DNA of 64,000 bases from an uncultured Collinsella sp. (GCA_900758475.1 CAAERQ010000007.1:50318-114317); one strand, 5' to 3'. Shown: positions 51,944 through 60,459, counted from the first letter of the stretch. Numbers and translations are program-made. The notes: a model not told the origin generated them from the letters alone.

Positions 51944-52133
51944 ATATTTATATTTTTGGTTTTGCCTTTGCAGATTCTGATGGTGGGGAATCTGGTATAG
52001 CTGCAAGTACGTTAACGCAGCTTGCCTGTGGGAGGCCCCTATATATCGTCCCGCGCGCAGTTTCGCAGCGAAGCGAGAATGTTTGAGCATGGAATGATAT
52101 AAGGGCGGCTCCCGCCGAGCAGCGAACTTTCGC

Positions 52134-53435
52134 CTAGCGGATATGCGAGGGTTTTTCGCCCCAGTAGAAGCGGCAGAAGGCTCGTTTGCGCTTTTGGGGT
52201 TTGCCTACGAGTTCCATGCTGGCGATGGCGATGTCTTCGGCTGCGCGGGGGCGGCGTAGTACTTCGCCGTTGATGAGCAGGGCTTTGAGTGATTCGGGAT
52301 GGTCGTGCAGGTGGCGCAACGTTACGATGAGCTCTCGTGCCGTGGTGACGTGCATGCTGGCGCCCATGCCGGTGAGCATGGTGGTGTTGGCCTTTTCCTG
52401 GCCATATGACTTGCCCAGCAGGATCATCGGCAGATGCGCGCAGAGGCACTCGGTGACCGTGAGTCCGCCCGATTTGAGGATTGCCAAGTCGCAGCCGTGC
52501 ATGAGGGCCGCCATGTCGTCGACATAGTCCAACACCGTGACGTTCTCGAGCTTCATGGCATCGAAGAGCGTCTTCAGCCGGGTGGCATACTCCACGTCTT
52601 TGCCGGGCAAAAAGACAAAGTGCATGTCTTCGAAGCTGCGCAGGAAGGGGAGTGTGTGGTCCATCGCCGCGCGAAAGCGGACGTAAGGCTGGGGCAAGCT
52701 GGCGCCGGCCATTACCAGCACGACGGTCTTGTCGGTGGGGAGGTTGAACTTGGTTAGCTCTTCCTCGCGATCGTAATTCGTGTCGAATCCGGCGCGAATA
52801 GGGATGCCGGTAATGCGAATCTTTGCCTCGGGCACCTTGCGCGGACGCAGCGTTTCAGCCATGAATTCGTTGGCAACACAGAATAGATCGGTGTCCTTGT
52901 GGGGCCACCAGCCCTCGACTTCGTAGTCGGTCGGTACGCAGATGACCGGATAATCGATACCCGTAATTACGCGGGCGCCAACGGCAACATTGGCTGCCGT
53001 GATGTGCGTTGCGACCACGGCTATGGGCCTTCGACTACGAATATATTCGTTGAAGGCGGGGAACATAATTCGCGACCATGCCGTGCCGCCACCCCAGAGA
53101 AGATGCCCCGTAAGCGTATATCGCCAGGTCAGGTCGTAAATGGGGCGCGTGGCTCCCGTAAAAGAAGCCGCGGTCTTATTGCCGTCGAATTTAATGCGTC
53201 CAAAATCAAGGATATCGAGCACTTCAATCTCAACATCCTCGGGGATGCCATTGGTGCCGCGGATGAGGTCGAATGCCTGCGCAATCGCATTTGCGGCGGC
53301 CTTGTGGCCCGAGCCGACCGAGGCGTGCACGATGGTCACGAGGGGTTTTTGCTGAGCCAAGAGCGTGGTTTGCTCCGATTGGGGAGCGCTGTTCGTGAGC
53401 AGGGGAGCGTCGTCGCTCGTCTGCGTCTGATCCAT
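52134..53435 (-). CDS. GT28-family glycosyltransferase (MGDG synthase / processive diacylglycerol glucosyltransferase type)
   Basis: A 433 aa protein with the MGDG-synthase-type N-terminal domain (VTIVHASVGSGHKAAANAIA) and the C-terminal glycosyltransferase domain with the donor-sugar motif KSGGLTVTECLCAHLPMIL. Relatives glucosylate or galactosylate diacylglycerol to make glycolipids, including lipoteichoic acid anchors. The ATG at 53435 follows GGGGAG; an in-frame ATG at 53474 lacks one. The sugar cannot be told. Confidence 0.85.
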   Translation of the reverse strand: MDQTQTSDDAPLLTNSAPQSEQTTLLAQQKPLVTIVHASVGSGHKAAANAIAQAFDLIRGTNGIPEDVEIEVLDILDFGRIKFDGNKTAASFTGATRPIYDLTWRYTLTGHLLWGGGTAWSRIMFPAFNEYIRSRRPIAVVATHITAANVAVGARVITGIDYPVICVPTDYEVEGWWPHKDTDLFCVANEFMAETLRPRKVPEAKIRITGIPIRAGFDTNYDREEELTKFNLPTDKTVVLVMAGASLPQPYVRFRAAMDHTLPFLRSFEDMHFVFLPGKDVEYATRLKTLFDAMKLENVTVLDYVDDMAALMHGCDLAILKSGGLTVTECLCAHLPMILLGKSYGQEKANTTMLTGMGASMHVTTARELIVTLRHLHDHPESLKALLINGEVLRRPRAAEDIAIASMELVGKPQKRKRAFCRFYWGEKPSHIR

Positions 53436-53553
53436 CGATAACTCCCCTTCGACGTTGTAACACGGATTTATCATTGTAGTGCATGAGTGTCACGTTCACG
53501 TAAATTTGGGTATGAGCGCAAAGAACGACAACGTTTCGACGAGAGGACTCTTC

Positions 53554-54492
53554 ATGACTACCGATCAGACAATCGATGTTGCGATTATCGGCGGCGGCCC
53601 CGCGGGCTATGCTGCCGCCATTTATGCGGCGCGTGCCAACCTGACGACGACTGTCCTTGAGCAGGGCATGTCTGGCGGACAGATCGCCACGTCCAACGAG
53701 ATCGAGAATTATCCTGGCATTCCGCTACTGAGCGGTGCCGAACTTGGTGAGCGGTTTCAACAGCATGCTGAAGGCCTGGGGGCTCAGGTTGAATGGAGTA
53801 TGGTGACAGGCGTCGATTACGATGCCGATGCGGCACAATTTACCATCCATCATGATATGGGCGATACAGCAGCCAAGAGCGTTATTGCGTGCATGGGCGC
53901 CACGCCGCGTCCTGCGGGTTTTGTTGGCGAGGACACGTATCGCGGTCGTGGCGTTTCGTACTGCGCGACGTGTGACGGCATGTTCTTCCGTGGCAAGCAG
54001 GTCTTTGTTGTCGGAGGCGGCAATTCGGCATGCGAGGAGGCACTGTTCCTGTCCGACATTGCCAGCAGCGTGACCATTGTGCTGCGTCGCGATCAGTTCC
54101 GTGCACCCGAGGGCGTTGTGAATAAAGTGCTCGCTAAGGACAATATTTCAGTTAGGTACCAAACTAGTATTGTTGAGCTTTCTGGCGAAGCGATGCCCAC
54201 GACAATTACGTTCAAGGACAATGCGACTGGTGAAATGCACGCTGAGTCCTTTGAACCTGGCTCGTTTGGCATTTTTGTCTTTACGGGGACGCAGCCACAT
54301 ACCGAGCTCGTTGAGCACCTAGTCGATCTGGCTCCCGACGGCGGCATTGTCACTGATGATTCCATGGCCACCCGCACACCCGGCTTATTCGCAGCCGGCG
54401 ATATTCGTTCCAAGCGTTTACGCCAGGTTGTGACCGCCGTATCGGACGGTGCTATAGCGGCAACCAGCGCATACGCTTTCCTACGCGGATAA
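53554..54492 (+). CDS. trxB: Thioredoxin reductase
   Basis: Flavoenzyme passing electrons from NADPH to thioredoxin. The 312 aa protein has the FAD loop IIGGGPAGYAAAIYAARA, the redox pair C137-C140 in YCATCDG, the NADPH loop VVGGGNSACEEALFL and the C-terminal GDIRSKRLRQVVTAVSDG. The ATG at 53554 follows GAGAGGA. The usual second NADPH motif HRRDxFRA is here LRRDQFRA. It is divergent from the glycosyltransferase. Confidence 0.92.
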   Translation: MTTDQTIDVAIIGGGPAGYAAAIYAARANLTTTVLEQGMSGGQIATSNEIENYPGIPLLSGAELGERFQQHAEGLGAQVEWSMVTGVDYDADAAQFTIHHDMGDTAAKSVIACMGATPRPAGFVGEDTYRGRGVSYCATCDGMFFRGKQVFVVGGGNSACEEALFLSDIASSVTIVLRRDQFRAPEGVVNKVLAKDNISVRYQTSIVELSGEAMPTTITFKDNATGEMHAESFEPGSFGIFVFTGTQPHTELVEHLVDLAPDGGIVTDDSMATRTPGLFAAGDIRSKRLRQVVTAVSDGAIAATSAYAFLRG

Positions 54493-54532
54493 GTACGATA
54501 ATATATCTTATGTAAGGTTGCTATCTTTAAAC

Positions 54533-54574
54533 AAAGTGGTTGAACGGTGCTTCAATGTGCTGTCCAACCACTTT
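54533..54574 (+). terminator. Intrinsic terminator after trxB
   Basis: AAAGTGGTTG (54533-54542) pairs with CAACCACTTT (54565-54574), then TTAC. The loop is 22 bases. Confidence 0.65.
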
Positions 54575-54646
54575 TACTTAGCGGCTATGTGGTATGCAAA
54601 ACTAGATGACCTAGAATACAATATAGAAAACGAACGGAGGCCTCTT

Positions 54647-55258
54647 ATGAACCACGCTAAACATGTTATCCCGATGTCCGATACATCGGTCAGCATTAAG
54701 CCCGAGGATATTCAGCCGACGGTGCTGCCGGATGCATTTATTCAGTCCGATATGGTGGGAAGACTCAACGCGTTGAGCTTGCCACGCTATGACCAGCTGC
54801 CCAACGTAACGCTCTATCGCGATCAGGTTATTGAATATGTTGCGCTGTGGATGGAGCCGCTTTCGATTTGCGTAGAGCAGCCCGTTATCACGCCATCGAT
54901 GATCAATAACTACGTGAAGGTCGGCCTCGTTCCTGCTCCGGTTAAAAAACAGTATGGCCGTGAGCAGATTGCGAGTCTCATCGCCATTTGTATCTTTAAG
55001 CAGGTGCTACCCATCGCTGCCGTTCAGGCGCTTTTTAATATTCAGCGCTTGAGCTACGACGCTCCGACCGCCTTTGATTATGTTGTCGATCAGCTTGAGG
55101 CATCGATTCGTGCGGCGTTTTCCGTCGAGCAGACTCCCGTGCCCGATACCGCACATCAAGTTACGCGCGAGTCGCTGCTCGTACGCAGTGCGGTATCGTC
55201 CTTTGTTTCGAAGGCATACCTGATGAGCTATCTTAAGTTCAATGGGTTTAATAGCTAA
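54647..55258 (+). CDS. DUF1836-family protein
   Basis: A 203 aa protein. The DUF1836 core is clear: ITPSMINNYVKVGLVPAPVK, KQYGREQIASLIAICIFKQV and LPIAAVQALFNIQ, resembling a MerR-like helix-turn-helix fold. The function is not established. CGGAGG precedes the ATG at 54647; the long in-frame extension to 54518 covers the trxB terminator and was rejected. GC is lower than in neighbouring genes. Confidence 0.8.
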   Translation: MNHAKHVIPMSDTSVSIKPEDIQPTVLPDAFIQSDMVGRLNALSLPRYDQLPNVTLYRDQVIEYVALWMEPLSICVEQPVITPSMINNYVKVGLVPAPVKKQYGREQIASLIAICIFKQVLPIAAVQALFNIQRLSYDAPTAFDYVVDQLEASIRAAFSVEQTPVPDTAHQVTRESLLVRSAVSSFVSKAYLMSYLKFNGFNS

Positions 55259-55271
55259 CTGAGGTATAAGA

Positions 55272-55310
55272 CGGGCGGGATAAAGAGCCACTGGCCCCTT
55301 ATCCCGCCCG
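55272..55310. terminator. Bidirectional hairpin between DUF1836 gene and degV
   Basis: CGGGCGGGATAA (55272-55283) is exactly complementary to TTATCCCGCCCG (55299-55310). It lies between two convergent stops, so it probably ends both transcripts, although no long T tract follows. Confidence 0.7.
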
Positions 55311-55330
55311 CGCGTTTGACTAGTTGGACA

Positions 55331-56197
55331 TTATCGGCCCGAAGCTACGCCCATGCCGTAACCGATGATGAGACCGTGCATCTCGGCGTAATAGGAATCT
55401 AGCCCGTTACAGGGCATGATGATAGTCTTGGAGCCTGGCCAGTGCTCCACAATGCGGTCGGCAAGCGCCTGGGCTCCAGTTTCGTTCTCAACGTGATCGA
55501 TGATGACCTCGCCGCCAGTAAAGCCCTCGGCCTCCATGGTGTTAATAATCTTGGTGAACATCTTCTTTTCGCCGCGCGTATGCCCAACGAGTTCAATTTC
55601 GCCCGCTTCGCTCGCCGTGCCTAAAATGCGGATATTGAACTTGTTGGCAATGACGCCGGCTGCCTTAGGAATGCGTCCAGCCTTTGCAAGGTTCTCGTAA
55701 TTACACAGGCTAAAGAGAATCTTGCTGTACTGCTCCAAGCTATCGAAGTAAGCGCAGGCGTCCTCAAAGGAAACGTCCGGGTTACTTGCAAGATAACGAT
55801 CAAACAGTAAGAAGATCAGGTCCATTTTGCCGCCGGCTGCCCGCGAATTAACCAGGTGAATCTTACGGTTGGGCTCCTCGGCAAGCACCATGTCACGTGC
55901 GGTGGCCGCGGCATTGTAGCTTCCCGATACGCCCTCCGAGATGGGCATGCAGATCGTCTTGTCGGCAAGCTTAAAGAGTTCAGTCCACTCCCCTACGCTT
56001 GGACAGGCGCTCGAAGAAGCGCTCGACTCCGCCTGCACGGCGCAATTGAGCTCGTGAACATCGAGCGAGAGGTCGTCGACAAATTCGCGCTCCCCCACTC
56101 GGATCTTAAGGGGTGCAAATGCAAAGGTGGTATGAGGTGCGGTTGGCTGCCAATCGCGTAGATTGCAGCTCGAATCGGAGATAAGCGCCCAGCTCAT
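55331..56197 (-). CDS. DegV-family fatty-acid-binding protein
   Basis: DegV/FakB-type proteins bind a fatty acid and present it to the kinase FakA. The 288 aa protein starts with the family motif ISDSSCNL, has MPISEGVSGSYNAA (the Thr/Ser-rich binding loop) and ends with GYGMGVASGR. AAAGGACC precedes the ATG. A perfect 15-bp hairpin lies 55-91 bases upstream of the start. Confidence 0.88.
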   Translation of the reverse strand: MSWALISDSSCNLRDWQPTAPHTTFAFAPLKIRVGEREFVDDLSLDVHELNCAVQAESSASSSACPSVGEWTELFKLADKTICMPISEGVSGSYNAAATARDMVLAEEPNRKIHLVNSRAAGGKMDLIFLLFDRYLASNPDVSFEDACAYFDSLEQYSKILFSLCNYENLAKAGRIPKAAGVIANKFNIRILGTASEAGEIELVGHTRGEKKMFTKIINTMEAEGFTGGEVIIDHVENETGAQALADRIVEHWPGSKTIIMPCNGLDSYYAEMHGLIIGYGMGVASGR

Positions 56198-56251
56198 TGA
56201 GGGTCCTTTCTATTTGTTCCTCAATAATTATAGCCATCTTTCTCATCAATT

Positions 56252-56288
56252 GGACGGCTATCTAGTTTTGAATACTAGATAGCCGTCC
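56252..56288. repeat. Perfect 15-bp inverted repeat upstream of degV
   Basis: GGACGGCTATCTAGT (56252-56266), a seven-base loop TTTGAAT and ACTAGATAGCCGTCC (56274-56288). No T tract follows on either strand. It may be an operator or a stable 5' leader hairpin of degV. Confidence 0.6.
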
Positions 56289-56321
56289 TGATCCTAAGGT
56301 AAACAGTAGAGGCAAAAAGAA

Positions 56322-56352
56322 TGGGCCTCGTGACTCAAGATCGCGAGGCCCA
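56322..56352 (-). terminator. Intrinsic terminator after the NlpC/P60 gene
   Basis: TGGGCCTCG (56322-56330) pairs with CGAGGCCCA (56344-56352). Read on the minus strand the stem is followed by TTCTTTTTGCC. Confidence 0.85.
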
Positions 56353-56375
56353 CGTTCGTTCGCTGTATTAATAGA

Positions 56376-57482
56376 TTAGTAGCGAACGAAAATGTAATTG
56401 TTGTTCATGCCAGCGGCAACGGAGCTGATGATAACGCCCGTGCTGTAGTCGGAAGCATGAATCATCTGGCCGTTACCAATGTAGATGCCGGTGTGGTAAG
56501 AGTTAACCACGACATCACCAGGCTGGGGATCGGACACGCGGGTCCAGCCCATGAAGGTACCAGTCGTGCCAAGGCGGCAATAACGGCCGGTGAGGCAGTA
56601 GCTTACAAAGCCGGAGCAGTCAAAGCTGTTCGGGCCAATGCCGCCCCAAGAATAAGCACAACCGAGCTTGCTGTAGGCGCGCGAAACAACGGTACCACCG
56701 TCAACGGACTGGCTCGGTGCGGAAGGCGTCGGAGCCGGAGCGGGCGTCGAGGGCTGCGGCGTGGGAGCAGGAGCGGGCGTCGAAGGCTGCGGCGAGGGAG
56801 CAGGAGTGGGCGCGGGGGTGTTCTCGGTCGTACCGGCGGTGTCGTTGCTCACCGTGGCCTTTTCGGCGGTGCTGGCGTTGATACCGGCCTGCAGCGCGGC
56901 GTTGGCCTCGGCCTCGGCAGCAAGCTCGGCCTGCAGCTGTGAATCCAGGGAGTTCACGACACTCTGGGCCTCAGCCTGCTGGGCATTGAGCTCGTCGACC
57001 TTCTTCTGCGTCGCGGCGACGTTTTTCTCCTGCTCGGCTTGCTTATCGGTGAGCTGCTGCTTAAGGTCCTTGACCTCCTGAATGGTCTGGGCCTGCTTGT
57101 CGGAAACCTTGCCGTAGTAGAACAGGCGGTTGAGCATGTCGCCCAGATCGTCGACGCCCGTCAGAACCTGAAGAAGACTCAAGCCACCGGTCTTGTACTC
57201 ACCGGCAACGTAGCTCGAAAGCTTTGCCTGACCCTCGGCAATCTCTTGCTGCTTTTGCGTGATCTCGCCTGCAGTCTGATCAAGCTCTTGCGTCTGTGCG
57301 GAGAGTTCTTCATGAATTTGCTGTGTTTGCGTGCCAATCTGCTCGAGCTTGGTACGAGCAGCGGCAAGGTCGGATGCGGTATCGGCGTAGGCCGGAGCCA
57401 CGAGGCCCAGGCCCAAAACACAAGCGAGGGTTGCCGTAGCAGCGCAGCGTGCCATGTTTCTGTGCGTGTTTGCTGTGCGCAT
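56376..57482 (-). CDS. Secreted NlpC/P60 peptidoglycan hydrolase
   Basis: A 368 aa exported cell-wall endopeptidase, probably acting at division. A signal peptide ends near residue 33 (VAPAYADT). A coiled coil (about 35-200) resembles the regulatory part of RipC/CwlO-type enzymes. A Pro/Ala/Thr linker (about 218-258) repeats APTPQPSTPAP. The catalytic domain has the Cys in FDCSGFVSYC and the His in SYHTGIYIG. GGAAGC follows AAAGGA before the ATG. The linker repeat is also a tandem DNA repeat and could vary in length between strains. Confidence 0.92.
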   Translation of the reverse strand: MRTANTHRNMARCAATATLACVLGLGLVAPAYADTASDLAAARTKLEQIGTQTQQIHEELSAQTQELDQTAGEITQKQQEIAEGQAKLSSYVAGEYKTGGLSLLQVLTGVDDLGDMLNRLFYYGKVSDKQAQTIQEVKDLKQQLTDKQAEQEKNVAATQKKVDELNAQQAEAQSVVNSLDSQLQAELAAEAEANAALQAGINASTAEKATVSNDTAGTTENTPAPTPAPSPQPSTPAPAPTPQPSTPAPAPTPSAPSQSVDGGTVVSRAYSKLGCAYSWGGIGPNSFDCSGFVSYCLTGRYCRLGTTGTFMGWTRVSDPQPGDVVVNSYHTGIYIGNGQMIHASDYSTGVIISSVAAGMNNNYIFVRY

Positions 57483-57514
57483 GTAGCTTCCTTTCCGGTA
57501 TCTAAGGGTAGCGG

Positions 57515-58045
57515 CTAGTCCACCGTTACCAGGCTAAAGAGCTCAACGTCCTCGTTAGAAGGCGTAAGCTTCTTGCGCGGGTTGAGAAACGCAAGCTCAA
57601 GGATACAACCGTAGCCCACAAGCTTTGCGCCCATATCTCGCACCAGTTTACCTGTTGCCTCGACGGTTCCGCCCGTCGCGACCAAGTCGTCCAGAATCAA
57701 CACGGTATCTTTAGAGCTGATGGCATCGGCGTGGATCTCGATAGAATCCGTTCCATACTCGAGCTCGTAGCTCTCGCTTACCGTCTTGCGCGGTAGTTTG
57801 CCCGGCTTACGTGCGGGAACAAAGCCGGCACCCAGGGCGACGGCCACGGGCACACCGACCATAAAGCCGCGGGCCTCGGGTCCTACGACCTTGGTAATGC
57901 CCATGTCGGCAAAATGCTCGGCAAGGGCATCCACCATGGCCTTCAGGGCCTCGGGATTGCCAAAGAGCGGCGTGATGTCCTTAAAGACGACTCCGGGCTC
58001 GGGATAGTCGGGGATATCGACAATATGAGATTCGAAGTCGTACAT
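57515..58045 (-). CDS. apt: Adenine phosphoribosyltransferase
   Basis: Salvages adenine to AMP with PRPP. The 176 aa protein has IPDYPEPGVVFKDITPLF at the N-terminus, EARGFMVGVPVA, and the PRPP motif TVLILDDLVATGGTVEA. The ATG at 58045 is chosen because AAAGG precedes it; an ATG at 58060 has no ribosome site. It lies in a minus-strand run with the FtsR-like gene upstream. Confidence 0.93.
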   Translation of the reverse strand: MYDFESHIVDIPDYPEPGVVFKDITPLFGNPEALKAMVDALAEHFADMGITKVVGPEARGFMVGVPVAVALGAGFVPARKPGKLPRKTVSESYELEYGTDSIEIHADAISSKDTVLILDDLVATGGTVEATGKLVRDMGAKLVGYGCILELAFLNPRKKLTPSNEDVELFSLVTVD

Positions 58046-58081
58046 GGTGTGACCTTTCATGGATTGCCGGGTGAACGGCGG

Positions 58082-58966
58082 TTATTTGCCCGTATTAGCA
58101 GACGAGCTATGCGAGGGGGCAACGACCTTGGACGGCTGCACGAGCGACTCGTCGTGCGCGGTAACCGCGAGAACGCTTGCCCCATCGCTTTTAGCCTTGG
58201 TGGACTCGGAACGCGTGATCTCCTCATCGAGAGCATCGATGTCAGCGTCCTCGACCACGGCATTGAGCGACTCAAAGACACGGTTCTTAAGGAGCGCGGT
58301 GTGCACACCCTCGGTGAGGTCGTGCAGTTTCTTAAAAGCGCGCTCGAGCTTGGCGTCGCGCTCGTCATCGGAGGTATCCATGCCGAGCATGCTCACGAGC
58401 ACCTGCTCAAACATCGAAGACTCGCGGTTTGCCGACGATACGTACTGACGCAGGTTGCGCGGCTCAATGTGGAAGCGCGACAGCTCCGAGCAGTAACGAA
58501 TAATCGGGAAATCTCTGCCATCGACAAGCTCACGATTCTGCGGGCTCTTGATGATGCGGATAAGATCGTTCTCGGCAAGGGAGCGGATAAACGAAATCTC
58601 GACGCCGAGCATATCGGGAATAGTCTCGATGGGATGCAGCTTTTGCTTGGTCTCCTTGGGCTCCGTCTTAAGCGGAACATCGGACAGAAGACCCACCTCG
58701 TAAGCCAAAGTGGACAGGTCCGTTGCGTTTTCCAAGCGCTGCTTAATGACGTTGAGCGGCATGTAGCGGGTCTTCTGCAAGTGCAGGATGACCTCGAGAC
58801 GGTCAACGTCCTCCTTTGAGTACTGACGATAGCCCTTAGGCGTACGATGAGGGGTGATGAGCCCCTCATCTTCTAGAAATCTAATTTTTGAGTTCGATAG
58901 ATCGGGGTATGCGCCTCGAAGAAGGTTGACGACTTGGCCGATACTCAGATAGTTTCGTTCGGCCAT
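58082..58966 (-). CDS. MerR-family regulator, FtsR-like
   Basis: A 294 aa protein with an N-terminal MerR winged helix (LSIGQVVNLLRGAYPDLSNSK, then RFLEDEGLITPHRTPKGYR). A long C-terminal part follows, with a region that could be a second DNA-binding or effector module. In actinobacteria the gene after the GarA/OdhI-type FHA protein encodes FtsR (Rv1828-like), which activates ftsZ in Corynebacterium. Here it starts three bases after the FHA gene, supporting that assignment; the target is inferred. Confidence 0.82.
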   Translation of the reverse strand: MAERNYLSIGQVVNLLRGAYPDLSNSKIRFLEDEGLITPHRTPKGYRQYSKEDVDRLEVILHLQKTRYMPLNVIKQRLENATDLSTLAYEVGLLSDVPLKTEPKETKQKLHPIETIPDMLGVEISFIRSLAENDLIRIIKSPQNRELVDGRDFPIIRYCSELSRFHIEPRNLRQYVSSANRESSMFEQVLVSMLGMDTSDDERDAKLERAFKKLHDLTEGVHTALLKNRVFESLNAVVEDADIDALDEEITRSESTKAKSDGASVLAVTAHDESLVQPSKVVAPSHSSSANTGK

Positions 58967-58969
58967 TAC

Positions 58970-59404
58970 CTACTCACCGGTTTCGATGCGCTCCGGCGTG
59001 CTCTCGTGGTAGATGAGCGTGAACGTACCGATCTGAACGGAAGAGCCGTCGTGCAGCGGAGCACCGTTGACGATGGCGCCGTCAACCCAGGTGCCGTTGA
59101 GCGAGCCCAGATCCTCAATACGGGCGCCCAAGCCCTCACGAATAATGCGTGCGTGGCTGCGCGAGACGGTCATGTCGTTGAGGAAGATGCCGTTCGCGGG
59201 ATCGCGGCCGATGGTGGTCACGTCGTCCTCGAGCTCAAAGGCAGCTCCGGTCTGCGGTCCCTTGACGATGGACAGAACAGGAGCGGTGATGCGCACGTTG
59301 GCCATAAGGTCGGGAACGGTGACATCGCTCGAAGGAACGCGGAAAACGCAGGTAGCGTCCGCAGTCTTATCGTTCTGAGGCATATTGTTAACCTTGTTGT
59401 CCAT
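58970..59404 (-). CDS. FHA-domain protein, GarA/OdhI-like
   Basis: A 144 aa protein with one FHA domain (about 55-130: TTIGRDPANGIFLNDMTVSR, SRSHARI, LGSLNGTWVDG). GarA/OdhI controls 2-oxoglutarate metabolism; serine/threonine kinases phosphorylate its N-terminal ETTSVFR motif. Here the aligned segment reads DATCVFR, so the first Thr is Ala and only the second remains. Its neighbour is the FtsR-like gene, as in mycobacteria. AGGGG precedes the ATG. Confidence 0.87.
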   Translation of the reverse strand: MDNKVNNMPQNDKTADATCVFRVPSSDVTVPDLMANVRITAPVLSIVKGPQTGAAFELEDDVTTIGRDPANGIFLNDMTVSRSHARIIREGLGARIEDLGSLNGTWVDGAIVNGAPLHDGSSVQIGTFTLIYHESTPERIETGE

Positions 59405-59469
59405 GACAACCCCTATCTAACGCGGCCACGCCGCAAAGAATGAACCGTACGTAATCATACCCCAATGAA

Positions 59470-60174
59470 TCAGTCTTCGATTTCGGGGTTGAGAAAGTCG
59501 GTGTCCTCGTCCTCGGGATGCGCGATGGCCTGTTTAATGGCCGCCCCTCCCTTAATGGAATAGATGACAGCGGTGAGCATGGAGAAGATCACGCCGCCGT
59601 ACACAAAGAAGATGCCGAGGGGCACCGAGCTGCCGTTGAGGCCCGGGAATGCCGTGAACGTGGCGGGCAGCAGATGCCAGCCGTCCACGACGGGAAAGCC
59701 CAGCAGCATGAGCGAGAAGCCGGTCATGAGCAGTGCCGTGGCAATTTTCCCGGGAAAGACGACGTCGATGGGGCGACGGTGGTAGTGGCGTACGATGAGC
59801 GTGCCGATGCCCAGGTAGATATCGCGGCCGATGATGAGCACACAGACCCAGATGGGCAACTCGCCGCGGACTACCAGGCCCAGAACGCCCGTAAACAGCA
59901 GCGCACGGTCGCAAATGGGATCCATGACCTTGCCGAGCCACGAGACCGTTTTGGTCATGCGGGCAATTTGACCGTCCATCCAGTCGGTGGAAGCCGCGAT
60001 GGCATAGATGACAATGGCGACGACACGGTTGTTGTCCGTCACAAACAGGTACAGGAAAACAAGCGTGAGGACCAGGCGCGTAAAGGTAATGAAATTGGAG
60101 ATCGTGAAGATCTTATTCGACGGGTAATCGGAAGTGCCGATAAGCTCCTTTTTGATCTTCTTCTTGATGCCCAC
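59470..60174 (-). CDS. CDP-alcohol phosphatidyltransferase family protein
   Basis: Second member of this lipid-synthesis family in the window, 234 aa from a GTG at 60174 with GGGGGAG just upstream. It has the motif D-x2-DG-x2-AR-x8-G-x3-D-x3-D in TDWMDGQIARMTKTVSWLGK and MDPICDR, and about five membrane helices. The alcohol is unknown (glycerol phosphate, inositol phosphate or phosphatidylglycerol for cardiolipin are options). A longer frame to 60264 lacks a ribosome site. It begins a run of minus-strand genes. Confidence 0.85.
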   Translation of the reverse strand: MGIKKKIKKELIGTSDYPSNKIFTISNFITFTRLVLTLVFLYLFVTDNNRVVAIVIYAIAASTDWMDGQIARMTKTVSWLGKVMDPICDRALLFTGVLGLVVRGELPIWVCVLIIGRDIYLGIGTLIVRHYHRRPIDVVFPGKIATALLMTGFSLMLLGFPVVDGWHLLPATFTAFPGLNGSSVPLGIFFVYGGVIFSMLTAVIYSIKGGAAIKQAIAHPEDEDTDFLNPEIED

Positions 60175-60302
60175 AGGACTCCCCCGCTGGTAAACGACAA
60201 AACTTTCGATACTATACCCGTTCTGGCGATGTCTATCCAGCGTAAGCATAGAGAGTCCAGACATATGGAGGACGGTATCGGGCAGGATGTCTATCGCTTT
60301 TG

Positions 60303-60357
60303 TGTACGTCAGCCTCCAAACATGTCATCAATTGTCGTATTTGGAGGGTGACGTACA
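60303..60357. repeat. 18-bp inverted repeat between pgsA-like gene and tRNA fragment
   Basis: TGTACGTCAGCCTCCAAA (60303-60320) matches the complement of 60340-60357 at 17 of 18 positions; the loop is 19 bases. AGTTTTTG follows on the plus strand. The stretch 60175-60469 holds no gene. Confidence 0.6.
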
Positions 60358-60430
60358 AGTTTTTGTTGAGCGAAAGTATCGATTAATAAAGCCGTTGATT
60401 CTTCGTTGCTTACTTTATTGATTCTTAACA

Positions 60431-60459
60431 AAAAAGGTCAGGCACTAGGTGCCTGACCT
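60431..60459 (-). terminator. Terminator downstream of the tRNA-Pro locus
   Basis: AGGTCAGGCAC (60435-60445) pairs with GTGCCTGACCT (60449-60459), loop TAG. On the minus strand a T6 tract follows. It would end transcription of the tRNA whose 3' half lies just upstream. Confidence 0.85.

Larger units (their letters stand above)
51707..52100. repeat. Three copies of an intergenic repeat (two direct, one inverted)
   Basis: The shared core ATGCTCAAACATTCTCGC occurs at about 51719-51736 and 51784-51801, and in reverse at 52073-52090. Copies two (51776-51840) and three (52041-52100) also share the flanks: ATATCATTCC on one side and GCGAAACTGCGCG then ACGATAT on the other. Copy one is cut short. 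No open frame crosses them. They look like a small mobile or REP-type element lying between the convergent genes dut and the glycosyltransferase. Confidence 0.75.

Noticed and set aside
56690..56830. Tandem repeat in the NlpC/P60 gene as a CRISPR or mobile repeat
   Set aside because: It stays in frame and encodes the Pro/Ala/Thr linker; no CRISPR array or cas gene was seen anywhere in the window.
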